The position numbers and the translations under genes are program-made. Under the pieces are notes generated by a model. The model did no database searches. It worked only from the letters and a program-made list of their open reading frames with translations, and had not been told where the DNA came from. From Bradyrhizobium sp. JYMT SZCCT0180 (GTDB lineage: Bacteria; Pseudomonadota; Alphaproteobacteria; Rhizobiales; Xanthobacteraceae), in NCBI RefSeq assembly GCF_018130165.1, contig NZ_JAFCLZ010000013.1, forward strand, positions 62,001-126,000: a stretch of 64,000 nt of DNA. The letters are read 5' to 3'. Of this stretch, positions 27,953 to 36,798 are shown piece by piece; positions within the stretch are counted from its first letter, which is position 1, and every line of letters starts with the position of its first letter.

Positions 27953-28719
27953 ATGCCAACGACGCGACCCTTGCCGCGAACAACATTCACAAGGCTTTCG
28001 GCAGCAACAAGGTCCTCAAGGGCGCATCGCTTATGGTGTCGCGCGGCGAAGTCGTGACCTTGATAGGGGCCAGCGGCTCGGGCAAGTCGACGTTCCTGCG
28101 CTGCCTCAATCTGCTCGAAATGCCGCAGCAGGGCCAACTCGCCATCGGCAACCATCGGTTCGACTTCGGCCAGGGCGTTCGCGCGCCGACGGATGGCCAA
28201 CTGGCGCTGCTCCGCCGAAGCGTCGGCATGGTGTTTCAGCACTTCAACCTGTTCCCGCATATGTCGGTGCTCGGTAACGTCACCGAAGGTCCCGTGCAGG
28301 TGAAGGGGATGACGCAGGCGGAAGCCAACGACCTCGGCCGCGACCTGCTTGCCAAGGTGGGATTGGCCGACAAGGCCGACACCTTTCCGAGCCGGCTATC
28401 AGGCGGGCAAAAGCAGCGCGTTGCGATTGCGCGGGCGCTCGCCATGAAGCCGGACGTGATGTTGTTCGACGAGCCGACGTCGGCGCTCGATCCCGAGCTT
28501 GTCGGTGAGGTCCTGGCCGTGATCAGCAGCCTCGCGAGCGAAGGCATGACCATGGTTTTGGTGACGCACGAGATGGCCTTTGCCGCCGACGTATCGAGCC
28601 GGGTCGGTTTCATGAACGATGGTGTCATGGCTGAAGTCGGCACACCTGACGAGATCATCCGTCAACCGCGCAGTGAGCGGCTGAAATCGTTCTTGAGCCG
28701 CTTCCATCAGGCCCACTAG
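27949..28719 (+). CDS. Amino-acid ABC transporter ATP-binding protein
   Basis: 256 residues of the GlnQ/HisP family. Walker A GASGSGKST is near residues 38-46, the signature LSGGQKQR near 150, Walker B VMLFDEPTSALDPE near 170, and the switch histidine in VTHEM near 204. The start overlaps the permease stop as ATGA. It completes a three-gene importer (binding protein, permease, ATPase). Confidence 0.95.
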   Translation: MNANDATLAANNIHKAFGSNKVLKGASLMVSRGEVVTLIGASGSGKSTFLRCLNLLEMPQQGQLAIGNHRFDFGQGVRAPTDGQLALLRRSVGMVFQHFNLFPHMSVLGNVTEGPVQVKGMTQAEANDLGRDLLAKVGLADKADTFPSRLSGGQKQRVAIARALAMKPDVMLFDEPTSALDPELVGEVLAVISSLASEGMTMVLVTHEMAFAADVSSRVGFMNDGVMAEVGTPDEIIRQPRSERLKSFLSRFHQAH

Positions 28720-28819
28720 GTGCGATGGCTTGTGGGGGAAAGGCGGCAGCGGTCTCTCGCCGCCAATCGTCAGGCGGCTTCAAACTGCCGAAATGCTTCA
28801 GCGCCGCGACGGCAGAAAA

Positions 28820-29740
28820 TCATCTGCCGATGACAAGGTTCCCTGAATTCCGCTTCAGGCTAAGGAAATGACGCGCCAGTTTGATGAAATTCCGCACCAC
28901 GGTCGACGTCTCATCCTTTCTGAAGACGAGGAATACGTCGGCGGACGGCGGCGAGGGCCTGATGGGTCTGAACACGATCTCGTCGGTCGTGAAGCGGGCG
29001 ATTGATTGTGGAACCAGCGCAACTCCGAAACCCGCTGCGATCAGGCTCGGCACCGACTGTGCATCGACGACCTGCTGAGTGACCCGCGGCAGGAAGCCGG
29101 CGTCGATACAGCATTCTTGTATGTAGCTCGCAAATTGGGAGCTCTCGGGCTGCAGGACGATGTGGTCCTCCGACGCGAGGTCGCCGAGGGCGATGCGCTT
29201 GCGCCGGGCGAGCGGATGGTCTTTTGGCATGGCAACCACGATCTCTTCGGGCCACGCCAGTTCACTGCTCAAAGCGTCTTCGGTCGGGATGCTTCGATTC
29301 AGGCTGATGTTTGTCGTTCGATTGAGAAGGGCCGCGATCTGCAAGGCCGGTGCCTGTTCATGTACCGTCATCTTCACCGAAGGCGCGACCTTTCGGTACG
29401 CAGCCAGCAAATCGGCCAGGCGTCCACGCAGGATGGAGCCTGTGGCTCCGACATCGAGCGTTCCGACCAGGCCGGCGCCGATCGAGCGGACCTCGTCTTC
29501 GGCCAGTTTGATCTGCTGCTGAATGGCGCGGGCGCGCGCGAGAAGCGCTTCTCCGGCTTGCGTCAACTCGACCCTGCGACTGGTTCGATAGAGAAGCTGC
29601 GCCCCCAACGCAGCTTCGAGCGACTGGATCTGTTGGCTGAGTGGGGGTTGGGAAAGATTAAGCCGCCGCGCCGCGACGGTGAAGCTGCGCTCTTCGGCCA
29701 CGGCGATGAAATAGCGGAGCTGGCGGAGATCCATAGCCAT
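28820..29740 (-). CDS. LysR-family regulator, CbbR/BenM-like
   Basis: 306 residues (304 if the second ATG, 29734, is used). The N-terminal helix-turn-helix shows EERSFTVAARRLNLSQPPLS with the QQIQSLEAALGAQLL linker helix. The effector domain includes MTVHEQAPALQIAALLNRT. It is divergent from the DctA-like carrier and the allA-allE genes, with about 265 bases between, so it probably controls ureide use. It is convergent with the ABC ATPase gene. Confidence 0.9.
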   Translation of the reverse strand: MAMDLRQLRYFIAVAEERSFTVAARRLNLSQPPLSQQIQSLEAALGAQLLYRTSRRVELTQAGEALLARARAIQQQIKLAEDEVRSIGAGLVGTLDVGATGSILRGRLADLLAAYRKVAPSVKMTVHEQAPALQIAALLNRTTNISLNRSIPTEDALSSELAWPEEIVVAMPKDHPLARRKRIALGDLASEDHIVLQPESSQFASYIQECCIDAGFLPRVTQQVVDAQSVPSLIAAGFGVALVPQSIARFTTDEIVFRPIRPSPPSADVFLVFRKDETSTVVRNFIKLARHFLSLKRNSGNLVIGR

Positions 29741-30004
29741 ATCCTCTTGATCGTGTCGTTCTATATATTGGACACTTGGTTCGGCATGGTCAACGAATGA
29801 TCCGAAAGGCTGCTTCGCTCGCTGAACCGAGGTGAGGTGAGGGGTCGCGAAGTTCGAGGCGGGCAGTGGGATAGCGCGGCCAGCCCGGCAGGGTGAGCAA
29901 TCGGTCTCGAAGCGACGTCAACGTCGCCGTCGGAATAATAGTGGCATCGGCCGTGAGCCGACCAAGCCGCATTGAACGGAAACGCCAACCAAGCGGGGAA
30001 AGCC

Positions 30005-31339
30005 ATGCCGAATATACTCAAGTCACTGTTCTTCCAGGTCGTTGTTGCGCTCGGACTGGGGATCGCACTCGGTATGGCCTATCCGGATGTGGCCCTCCAG
30101 ATGAAACCGCTGGGCGACGGCTTCATCAAGCTCATCAAGATGCTGGTTCCCGTGATCGTGTTTTGTGTTGTCGTGCACGGTATATCCGCTGCCGGGGATC
30201 TCTCGAAGGTTGGACGGGTCGGCGTGCGCGCGCTCGTATACTTCGAGGTCATAACGACCATTGCCTTGGTGCTCGGCATTGCGCTCGCCTATTACTTCGA
30301 GCCCGGCGTTGGCATGAATATCGATCCGAAGACGCTGGATGCAAAAGCGCTGAGCGGCTTCAGTCAGACGGCAGCTCAGGTTGCCGGCGGCGGCGTCTCC
30401 GATTTCCTCATGAAACTCATTCCCTCGACCGTGGTCGGAGCGTTTACGACCGGTGACATCCTGCAGGTATTGATCGTCTCCATCATGTTTGGCTGCGCGC
30501 TCTCCTTGTGCGGCGAGCGGGCCAGGCCGGTGGCGGATTTCATCGGACGTGTGAGTGACATCGTCTTCAAGATGATGAACTTCGTCGTCAGGTTGGCGCC
30601 GATCGGTGTCTTTGGCGCGATTGCATTTACCGTCGGCAAGTATGGCATCGGCTCGCTCAAGCAACTCGGCGGCCTGGTCGGCTTGTTCTACGTGGCCGTG
30701 GTCGTCTTTGTCGTCGTCGTCCTGGGTACGGTCATGCGCCTTTGCGGCTTCAGCCTGTTCAAGCTGCTCCGCTACTTCCGCGAGGAGTTGACGATCGTCC
30801 TTGGCACGGCGGCCGGAGACAGCGTGCTGCCACAGACCATGCGGAAGCTCGAACTCCTCGGCATCAAGCCGTCGACCGTTGGGCTGGTCATTCCAACAGG
30901 ATACTCGTTCAATCTGGATGCGTTCTCGATCTACCTGACGCTGGCCGCGGTATTCATTGCCCAGGCCACCAATACGCCGCTGGCGACCGGTGATCTTCTG
31001 GCAATTCTCGGCATCGCACTCCTGACCTCGAAAGGTGCTCACGGGGTCCCGGGCTCGGCCATCGTTGTCCTTGCGGCGACACTCGCGGCCATTCCGGCCA
31101 TTCCAGCCATCGGATTGGTGCTGCTGTTGTCGGTGGACTGGTTCATCGGTATCGCGCGCGCACTGGGCAACTATGTCGGAAACTGCGTTGCCACGGTTGC
31201 CGTCGCGTCATGGGAAGGCGACATCGATCGGGAAAAGGCGCATCGCGTCCTGAATGGCGAGGTCGCTACCATCGATCTGGACCTAACCGTCGATCCCGTT
31301 GGCATCAATGCAGCCGGAGCGCAGCTTCAGACGTCCTGA
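30005..31339 (+). CDS. DctA-like dicarboxylate/cation symporter
   Basis: 444 residues of the DAACS (sodium/proton-dicarboxylate) family with roughly eight membrane segments and re-entrant loops. PTGYSFNLDAFSIYLTLA near residue 290 and TSKGAHGVPGSA near 335 are the carrier signatures; classical DctA has glycine where this one has alanine after NLD and a different residue after TSKGA. GGGGAAAG precedes the ATG at 30005. It lies in line with allA and allE (about 105 bases before allA), so it may carry a ureide-derived acid such as ureidoglycolate or allantoate rather than C4 acids. That is an inference. Confidence 0.88.
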   Translation: MPNILKSLFFQVVVALGLGIALGMAYPDVALQMKPLGDGFIKLIKMLVPVIVFCVVVHGISAAGDLSKVGRVGVRALVYFEVITTIALVLGIALAYYFEPGVGMNIDPKTLDAKALSGFSQTAAQVAGGGVSDFLMKLIPSTVVGAFTTGDILQVLIVSIMFGCALSLCGERARPVADFIGRVSDIVFKMMNFVVRLAPIGVFGAIAFTVGKYGIGSLKQLGGLVGLFYVAVVVFVVVVLGTVMRLCGFSLFKLLRYFREELTIVLGTAAGDSVLPQTMRKLELLGIKPSTVGLVIPTGYSFNLDAFSIYLTLAAVFIAQATNTPLATGDLLAILGIALLTSKGAHGVPGSAIVVLAATLAAIPAIPAIGLVLLLSVDWFIGIARALGNYVGNCVATVAVASWEGDIDREKAHRVLNGEVATIDLDLTVDPVGINAAGAQLQTS

Positions 31340-31444
31340 GGCCGTTCATCGGCAGGTCCGGCATTGGTCAGACGAGGGGTGGTCGTGCCGGAGCAGATCG
31401 TCGATGATTCCGTTCTCGAATCTGAGACGGATGGGAGTTGAACG

Positions 31445-31975
31445 ATGTTAACGCTTTCGATTGTGCCTTTGACAAAGGCAGGGTTTGCTCCCTTCGGCGA
31501 CGTGGTCGAGACCGGAGACGTGAAGCCGAAGCTGATCAATGAAGGCTTTGCAGAACGTTTTGACGAGCTGGCGAACATTGACGTGGCCGCGGAAGGCGGA
31601 GAGGTCAACGTCAGTCTGTTCATCGGCTCGGCAAGGCCAGTTCCGCTCGTCATCAAGCTCATGGAGCGACACCCGCTGGGCAGCCAATTGTTCATGCCGC
31701 TGGGCGGCGCGCCCTGGCTGGTGGTCGTGTGCACCGATCCGGGCGTCCCTTTAAGCTACCGGGCATTTGCCGCATCGGGACGACAGGGTGTGAACTACGC
31801 GCGAAACTGCTGGCACCATCCGCTGCTTGTGGTCGGGCAGACCAGTCCGTTCATTGTTGTCGACCGCAAGGGCACGGGCAGCAACCTCGAGGAAAAGTGG
31901 CTTGAAGAGTCGAATTGGCTGCGCGTTGCGTCCGATGCTGTGGCGCCAGCGAACCCGGCGGCGAAGCAGGGCTAG
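31445..31975 (+). CDS. allA: Ureidoglycolate lyase
   Basis: 176 residues of the AllA family (cupin-like). It splits S-ureidoglycolate to glyoxylate and urea in purine and allantoin degradation. Landmarks are SLFIGSARPVPLVIKLMERH, PLGSQLFMPL and GVNYARNCWHHPLLVV, the last matching the conserved RGxWHHPL segment. The next gene, 48 bases downstream, encodes the enzyme of the preceding step. Likely cytosolic, same transcript as the DctA-like carrier. Confidence 0.92.
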   Translation: MLTLSIVPLTKAGFAPFGDVVETGDVKPKLINEGFAERFDELANIDVAAEGGEVNVSLFIGSARPVPLVIKLMERHPLGSQLFMPLGGAPWLVVVCTDPGVPLSYRAFAASGRQGVNYARNCWHHPLLVVGQTSPFIVVDRKGTGSNLEEKWLEESNWLRVASDAVAPANPAAKQG

Positions 31976-32022
31976 TTGCCCGGCGATAGCCCGCAACAAC
32001 CATCTCCAGGGGGTCATAAAGA

Positions 32023-32895
32023 ATGTCATCTCGAACCTATCACGTGCCGCCGGGCGGGCATCCGCTCCAGACTGAGCTATTGACCGGCCGCGCGGTCTTC
32101 ACGGATGCGTATGCGGTGATACCAAAAGGTGTGATCCGCGACATCGTGACCAGTTATCTTCCGTACTGGGACAATACGCGGGTTTGGGTACTGGCGCGGC
32201 CGCTGTCCGGCTTTGCCGAAACATTCTCGCACTACCTCATCGACGTGGCGCCAGGTGGCGGAAGTGAATCGCCGGAACCCGATGCGGGAGCGGAGGGCGC
32301 GCTGTTCGTCGTCGGAGGAGAACTGTCCCTGAGGCTCGCCGGAACCGAACACGTGCTGCGGGCCGGTGGCTTTGCCTACCTGCCTCCCGGAAGCTCCTGG
32401 AGTGTGCAAAACCGGAGCACCGGTTCAGTGCATTTTCACTGGATCCGGAAGCTGTATCAGCGTGTGCCTGATATCGCGGTGCCCGATGCCATCGTCACCA
32501 ACGAAAACTCCATTGCGCCGACGCCGATGCCGCACACCGATGGCAGGTGGGCGACGACGCGTTTCGTCGATCCATCCGATATTAGACACGACATGCACAT
32601 TACGATCGTGACGTTCGAGCCCGGTGCGTCGATCCCCTTCGCGGAGACCCATGTGATGGAGCACGGCCTCTATGTTCTGGAAGGCAAGGCCGTTTACCGG
32701 CTCAACCAGGATTGGGTTGAGGTCGAGGCCGGAGATTACATGTGGCTCCGCGCCTTTTGCCCTCAGGCCTGCTACGCCGGCGGCCCGCATCGCTTCCGCT
32801 ACCTGCTGTATAAAGACGTGAACCGGCACATGGATCTGCGGGCCCTGAGATCACCGGCGGTCGCTGAAGCCGGGCTGGCCAGATGCAATGCCTGA
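32023..32895 (+). CDS. allE: (S)-ureidoglycine aminohydrolase
   Basis: 290 residues, double-cupin AllE/UAH family. It converts S-ureidoglycine to S-ureidoglycolate plus ammonia with a bound Mn2+. The second cupin holds FAETHVMEHGLYVLEGKAVY near residues 205-224, where glutamate, histidines and Q/E ligands of the family are found. The N-terminal GGHPLQTELLTGRAVFTDAY and the LPYWDNTRVWVLARPLSGF stretch are typical. Together with allA this gives two consecutive ureide steps, but no allantoicase or allantoate amidohydrolase gene is in the window. Confidence 0.92.
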   Translation: MSSRTYHVPPGGHPLQTELLTGRAVFTDAYAVIPKGVIRDIVTSYLPYWDNTRVWVLARPLSGFAETFSHYLIDVAPGGGSESPEPDAGAEGALFVVGGELSLRLAGTEHVLRAGGFAYLPPGSSWSVQNRSTGSVHFHWIRKLYQRVPDIAVPDAIVTNENSIAPTPMPHTDGRWATTRFVDPSDIRHDMHITIVTFEPGASIPFAETHVMEHGLYVLEGKAVYRLNQDWVEVEAGDYMWLRAFCPQACYAGGPHRFRYLLYKDVNRHMDLRALRSPAVAEAGLARCNA

Positions 32896-33332
32896 CCAAC
32901 GGGCATGAAGCCCTCGCTCTTCAGGCGTTGCAGAACAACGCCGACGTTGCGTCGCGCACGAACAGGCATCGGTGCGTTTGATCAGCGCGGACGTCATCGC
33001 CAAGACCGGTTTCAGTTGGGTTGAACGCAAATCGTCGCGGCGCTTGATCGCGTCGTTCACATTGCGATGCGAATCGGGAAAGGAACGATTCCAGCGGGTA
33101 CACTCAGGTCTTCTGAGCAACAGTGCACCCCTTGTTTGGAGCGGCCGCTTCTCGATCGATCCTGAAGCCGGCCACCGCGCGGTGGTAACGGCCAGACCCC
33201 TGCAGGATTACGCGCGCCCGCACGGGCCATCGTGGATTCGGATGTTGCGTCCGGTTGGAAGTTTCCGGGATGACAGTCTTGAGCGGGATATTGTGCTAGT
33301 TCTGTGACTCATCACCAAACGTCCTGGTCAAC
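32896..33332. other. 437-base gap with nothing recognised
   Basis: Open frames on both strands (for example 32972-33307 plus) have no ribosome site or familiar motif. I see no clear terminator, repeat or promoter motif. Confidence 0.4.
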
Positions 33333-34085
33333 ATGTCTTCAGAATTAACGGCCGCCATCGAGGAAGCCTACCGCGTCTTCGGCGCGTATCGACTGGGCCA
33401 TGACCTCGTCGTATGCCATTGCCGTAGTTGCATGACCGAGGAGCAAGAGCGACAGCTGGTCAACACGCCCTTGCGGTCAATCCCGGCCGGTCTGCTGGCC
33501 GAGTACACCAACTCCGCGCATGACTATGACGATGATCAGGTCGCCCGGGAGCTACGCTACTTCCTGCCACGTTATTTCGAGCTGATCGCCGCGCATGATT
33601 ACCCCGACCATAACGGACTGGATATTTGCCTGCGCCGGCTTGGTCAGGCCGACTACCGGAACAAGTGGCCTCGGGCGGAGGTGGAGAGCATCGACCGCTT
33701 CTTCGATGTATTCCTGAGCGACAGCCTGACCCGCCTCGACCTGGAGCCGTGGCCTGCTGGATATAGCCTCGCCTTCGATATCAAGGACGTCGTGACGATG
33801 GTTGTGACTGCGGGCGGCGATATCGATCGGCTGTTGCACCATTGGGCCGGTGCCGAGGACCCGGCCGCGGCCATCCACATGTCAGCGTTGCTCGAGGACG
33901 TGCTCGAGGAGCGGGATAACACCTATCTCCACTCTCCCTACCTGGAGAGCCACGAGGATGCGGCCAAAAGCGTTGGTGAATGGCTGTTGCAGCCGAGCCT
34001 GACTGCACGAATAGAAGCCGCGTTCTTCGCGGTGAGCGATCCCAGATTGCAGGCGATCCTGTCCAAGGGATTGAGAACGGCGTAG
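33333..34085 (+). CDS. Orphan protein with a CHCxxC cluster
   Basis: 250 residues. I recall similar proteins from rhizobia and pseudomonads but no function. The N-terminal region has VVCHCRSCMTEEQ near residues 26-38, a possible metal-binding group. The rest is acidic and mostly helical (ARELRYFLPRYFELIAAHDY, IHMSALLEDVLEER). No signal peptide or membrane segment is evident. It ends ten bases before the convergent YeiH-type gene. The codon use and clean start suggest a real gene. Confidence 0.75.
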   Translation: MSSELTAAIEEAYRVFGAYRLGHDLVVCHCRSCMTEEQERQLVNTPLRSIPAGLLAEYTNSAHDYDDDQVARELRYFLPRYFELIAAHDYPDHNGLDICLRRLGQADYRNKWPRAEVESIDRFFDVFLSDSLTRLDLEPWPAGYSLAFDIKDVVTMVVTAGGDIDRLLHHWAGAEDPAAAIHMSALLEDVLEERDNTYLHSPYLESHEDAAKSVGEWLLQPSLTARIEAAFFAVSDPRLQAILSKGLRTA

Positions 34086-34095
34086 ACGGCTCGCT

Positions 34096-35166
34096 TCACC
34101 TGAAGAAATGGACCAGCCCGATGCTGAGGCCGAGCAGCAGAAGCAGCGACAGCGTGACGGCGGCGGTGACCCTTCCGCCGACCGATGAGAGAACGCGCAC
34201 GTCGACACCGAGCCCGAGGGCGGCCATCGACAGCACGGTGAGGATACCAGCGGTTTTTGTCACCGGCGCGACCGCGATGTCCGGCACGAGCTGCAGCGAG
34301 CGCAGCGCGGCGAGCACCAGAAAGCCGATGATGAACCACGGCACCAGCTTGAACGGGCTGATCGCAACCGCCCTGGTCGCGTCGGCATGGCGCTTGCGGC
34401 GGTGCGCGGCGACCAGCGAGAGGGCGACCACGATCGGCCCCAGCATCAGCACGCGCACCAGTTTCACCAGCGTGCCGATCTGCGTGGCGACGATACCGGC
34501 GGGGACCGTTGCCGCCAGCACCTGCGGAACGGCATAGACGGTAAGACCCGCCAGAATGCCGTATTGCGTCGCGGACAGCGCGAGCAACGGGATCAGCAGC
34601 GGCAGGCCCAGCACCATCAGGACGCCGAGGATCGCGGTGAAGGAGATCGACGAGGCGACATCGTCGCCATCGGCGCCGATCACGGGCGCCACCGCGGCGA
34701 TTGCCGAATTGCCGCAGATCGAATTGCCGCAGGCGATCAGGATCGACATTTTGGTCGGCAGGCCGAGCATCCGGCTGAGGCCGTAGCTGACAGCGAGCAT
34801 GATGACGACGGTGGCGACGATCGCTGCGACCAGAAGGTAGCCGGACGCCACGATCGCGGCAAAGCTGACGGAAGCGCCGAGCAGCATGACGGCGACTTCG
34901 AGCAGCTGTTTGGCACTGAAGGCAATGCCGGAGCGCCAGCGCTCGGAGGGTTGCCAGGCTGTGCGAATCGCCATCCCGAGCAGGATCGCGATGACCAGCG
35001 CTTCGACATAGGGATGGGCGAAGATGTGCTCTTCGACCAGTTGGGCGCCAAGCGAAACGGCGGTGATCGCGCCGCAAAGTGCGATGCCGGGAATGAGGGC
35101 CAGGCTGCGGGCGAACGCGCCAGGGGCCGATTTTATCCCGTCAGACTCGTGTTGTTGTTGCGGCAC
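34096..35166 (-). CDS. YeiH-family putative sulfate exporter (UPF0324)
   Basis: 356 residues with about ten membrane segments. ILLGMAIRTAW near residue 64, LLEVAVMLLGASVSF near 90 and IACGNSICGNSAIAAVAPVI near 145 are the signature stretches of the YeiH family, known as putative sulfate exporters. The start is GTG 35166 after a run of G. It is a single-gene unit; the nearest neighbour on the same strand is the small gene at 35294. The transported ion is not proven for the family as a whole. Confidence 0.9.
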   Translation of the reverse strand: MPQQQHESDGIKSAPGAFARSLALIPGIALCGAITAVSLGAQLVEEHIFAHPYVEALVIAILLGMAIRTAWQPSERWRSGIAFSAKQLLEVAVMLLGASVSFAAIVASGYLLVAAIVATVVIMLAVSYGLSRMLGLPTKMSILIACGNSICGNSAIAAVAPVIGADGDDVASSISFTAILGVLMVLGLPLLIPLLALSATQYGILAGLTVYAVPQVLAATVPAGIVATQIGTLVKLVRVLMLGPIVVALSLVAAHRRKRHADATRAVAISPFKLVPWFIIGFLVLAALRSLQLVPDIAVAPVTKTAGILTVLSMAALGLGVDVRVLSSVGGRVTAAVTLSLLLLLGLSIGLVHFFR

Positions 35167-35293
35167 ATGCCCCCCGTTTTGGAGAACAGTTTATGCGCCG
35201 GCCTGCTCGGCTTCACCAATAAATTTTCGATTCAGCGAGATGGGGAGAGTATTTTTCTTCCCGCTTCAACCGGGGCGGGCGTATCGCGTGCCC

Positions 35294-35527
35294 CTAGAGC
35301 AACCCGAACAGGCCCTGTGCCCACGCCACGGCCTGCCCGAAGCTGAAAGCGCCCGGTTCGAAGTACATCGCGCGTGCCAGCACGATGACGCCAACCAGCC
35401 CCCAGAACAGCCCGACACCGGCCGACTTCAGCCAGTTAGAGTCGCGCTCCGGCGCGGCCGCCGAATCGGCGGTCGGGACCAGTTCTCCAAAGGGATCGAA
35501 GGCGGGCGGGCTCATGACGGCTTCCAT
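35294..35527 (-). CDS. Small single-span membrane protein
   Basis: 77 residues of unknown function. The N-terminal half is hydrophilic and proline/acid rich (PPAFDPFGELVP). A membrane segment follows (VGLFWGLVGVIVLARAM, about residues 39-55). The start could be ATG 35527 or ATG 35515; neither ribosome site is strong. It is convergent with the small gene at 35722 only in the loose sense that the two 5' ends face each other. Confidence 0.6.
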   Translation of the reverse strand: MEAVMSPPAFDPFGELVPTADSAAAPERDSNWLKSAGVGLFWGLVGVIVLARAMYFEPGAFSFGQAVAWAQGLFGLL

Positions 35528-35721
35528 TGAATGAGCCCCTAATGTCGCCCAGTTCTGCCCGGAAGCAAGGGTAGCGGTATGCAATCTGCGGCCAGAACGT
35601 GGAAGGCCGTTTCCCGTGGCCGTTCCGGGGTAGGGTTTTCTTCTCCTGGCCCCCAATTCATGCCGCTTGACCCGGCCGTATTCCCAGCCACACTGGTGCG
35701 AATCCGAAACAGGAGCCGTCC

Positions 35722-35955
35722 ATGGTATTTCTCATTACCGCGCTCGATACATCGGGAACCGTGACCTTGCGGCGCGAGTCGGTGCTGGCCGCGATGAAAA
35801 AAGCCGATGAACTGATATCGGACGGCTGCTGGGACGTCGAAATCGTTACGCCTGACGGCGCCACCTACCATTCCGGCGAATTTGACCAGTTGAGAGAGCG
35901 AGTGTCAGGCCGCCCAGCACTGCCCGGCGCCGTCGACGCGCAACACCTGTCCTGA
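35722..35955 (+). CDS. Small orphan protein, 77 residues
   Basis: It begins MVFLITALDTSGTVTLRRES and continues with ADELISDGCWDVEIVTPDG and YHSGEFDQL. AGGAG precedes the ATG at normal spacing, and I recall near-identical small proteins from Bradyrhizobium, function unknown. The last 17 codons overlap the 3' end of the convergent SDR gene, which may mean the C-terminus is an extension past the conserved part. Confidence 0.65.
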   Translation: MVFLITALDTSGTVTLRRESVLAAMKKADELISDGCWDVEIVTPDGATYHSGEFDQLRERVSGRPALPGAVDAQHLS

Positions 35956-36729
35956 GACGAACGCCCCCATCGGACCTGCGAACATTTCGACGACGCGGGC
36001 GACTTCATCGACGGTGGCGATGCGGTCGAGCGTGCCGGTTTCGACCATCCTGTTCTGATCGACTGCGCGCGTCCCCATGAAGCGGCCGGTGCGGGTGTCG
36101 CCCGGCGCGATGCAGTTCACATTGATGTCGTAGGCGCGCAGCTGATCGGCGAGGCAGCGCGTGTAATGCGTCATGCCGGCTTTGGCGACGGCATAGATCG
36201 AACCGTTGGTGCGCCCCTTGAAGGCCGCGACCGAACCAATGGTGACGATGCGGCCCTGGCGCCGTTTCATCATCTCCTGCGCTACCGCCTGGCAGGTCAG
36301 GATCGTGCTGAGCAGGTTGCGATCGAGCACCGCGCGCACGTCCTCTTCCTTGATCGTGATGGCGTCGTTCGGATCGGGCTTGCCGCCCTTGGCGGCGATG
36401 TCGCCGCCGGCGTTGTGAACGAGGATCTCGATCGGCCCCAGTTCGCGCGTCGTGGTCTCGACCACGCGGGCGATGTCGGCACCTTGCGTGAGGTCGGCGA
36501 GCACGCGAATGGTGCGCACGCCATGCGCGTTGGCGATCTCTTCCGCGACCGCCGTCAGCGTCGATCCCTCGCCATATTCCGCTGGTCCGTTCTCGCGCAT
36601 GCCGTGGATGGCGACGTCGGCGCCCATCGCAGCCAGTTTTTCCGCGAAGGCGCGGCCGAGCCCGCGGCCCGCGCCGGTGACCAATGCAACCTTGCCCTTG
36701 AGCGTCCGTGCGCCGTCGCTGGATGTCAT
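35905..36729 (-). CDS. SDR-family oxidoreductase
   Basis: 274 residues of the classical short-chain dehydrogenase family. The cofactor motif is TGAGRGLGRAFAEKL near residue 20, NAGG replaces the usual NNAG near 105, and the catalytic YAVAK lies near 180 after a serine in IGSVAAF. The ATG at 36729 follows AGGAGAAG; the longer frame to 36777 has no such site. It probably oxidises an alcohol or reduces a ketone with NAD(P). It is followed on the same strand by nothing close, and its upstream neighbour is an outer-membrane protein gene. Confidence 0.9.
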   Translation of the reverse strand: MTSSDGARTLKGKVALVTGAGRGLGRAFAEKLAAMGADVAIHGMRENGPAEYGEGSTLTAVAEEIANAHGVRTIRVLADLTQGADIARVVETTTRELGPIEILVHNAGGDIAAKGGKPDPNDAITIKEEDVRAVLDRNLLSTILTCQAVAQEMMKRRQGRIVTIGSVAAFKGRTNGSIYAVAKAGMTHYTRCLADQLRAYDINVNCIAPGDTRTGRFMGTRAVDQNRMVETGTLDRIATVDEVARVVEMFAGPMGAFVSGQVLRVDGAGQCWAA

Positions 36730-36798
36730 GATGTCTTCTCCTGGATGTGAATGTGTCAGTGTGATCGCGGGTGGCATCCGCGGGTGATGGAATGCGCC

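Noticed and set aside
30023..31042. 339-codon minus-strand frame opposite the DctA-like gene
   Set aside because: Extreme His/Asp/Gln content reflects the complement of a hydrophobic protein gene; no motif.
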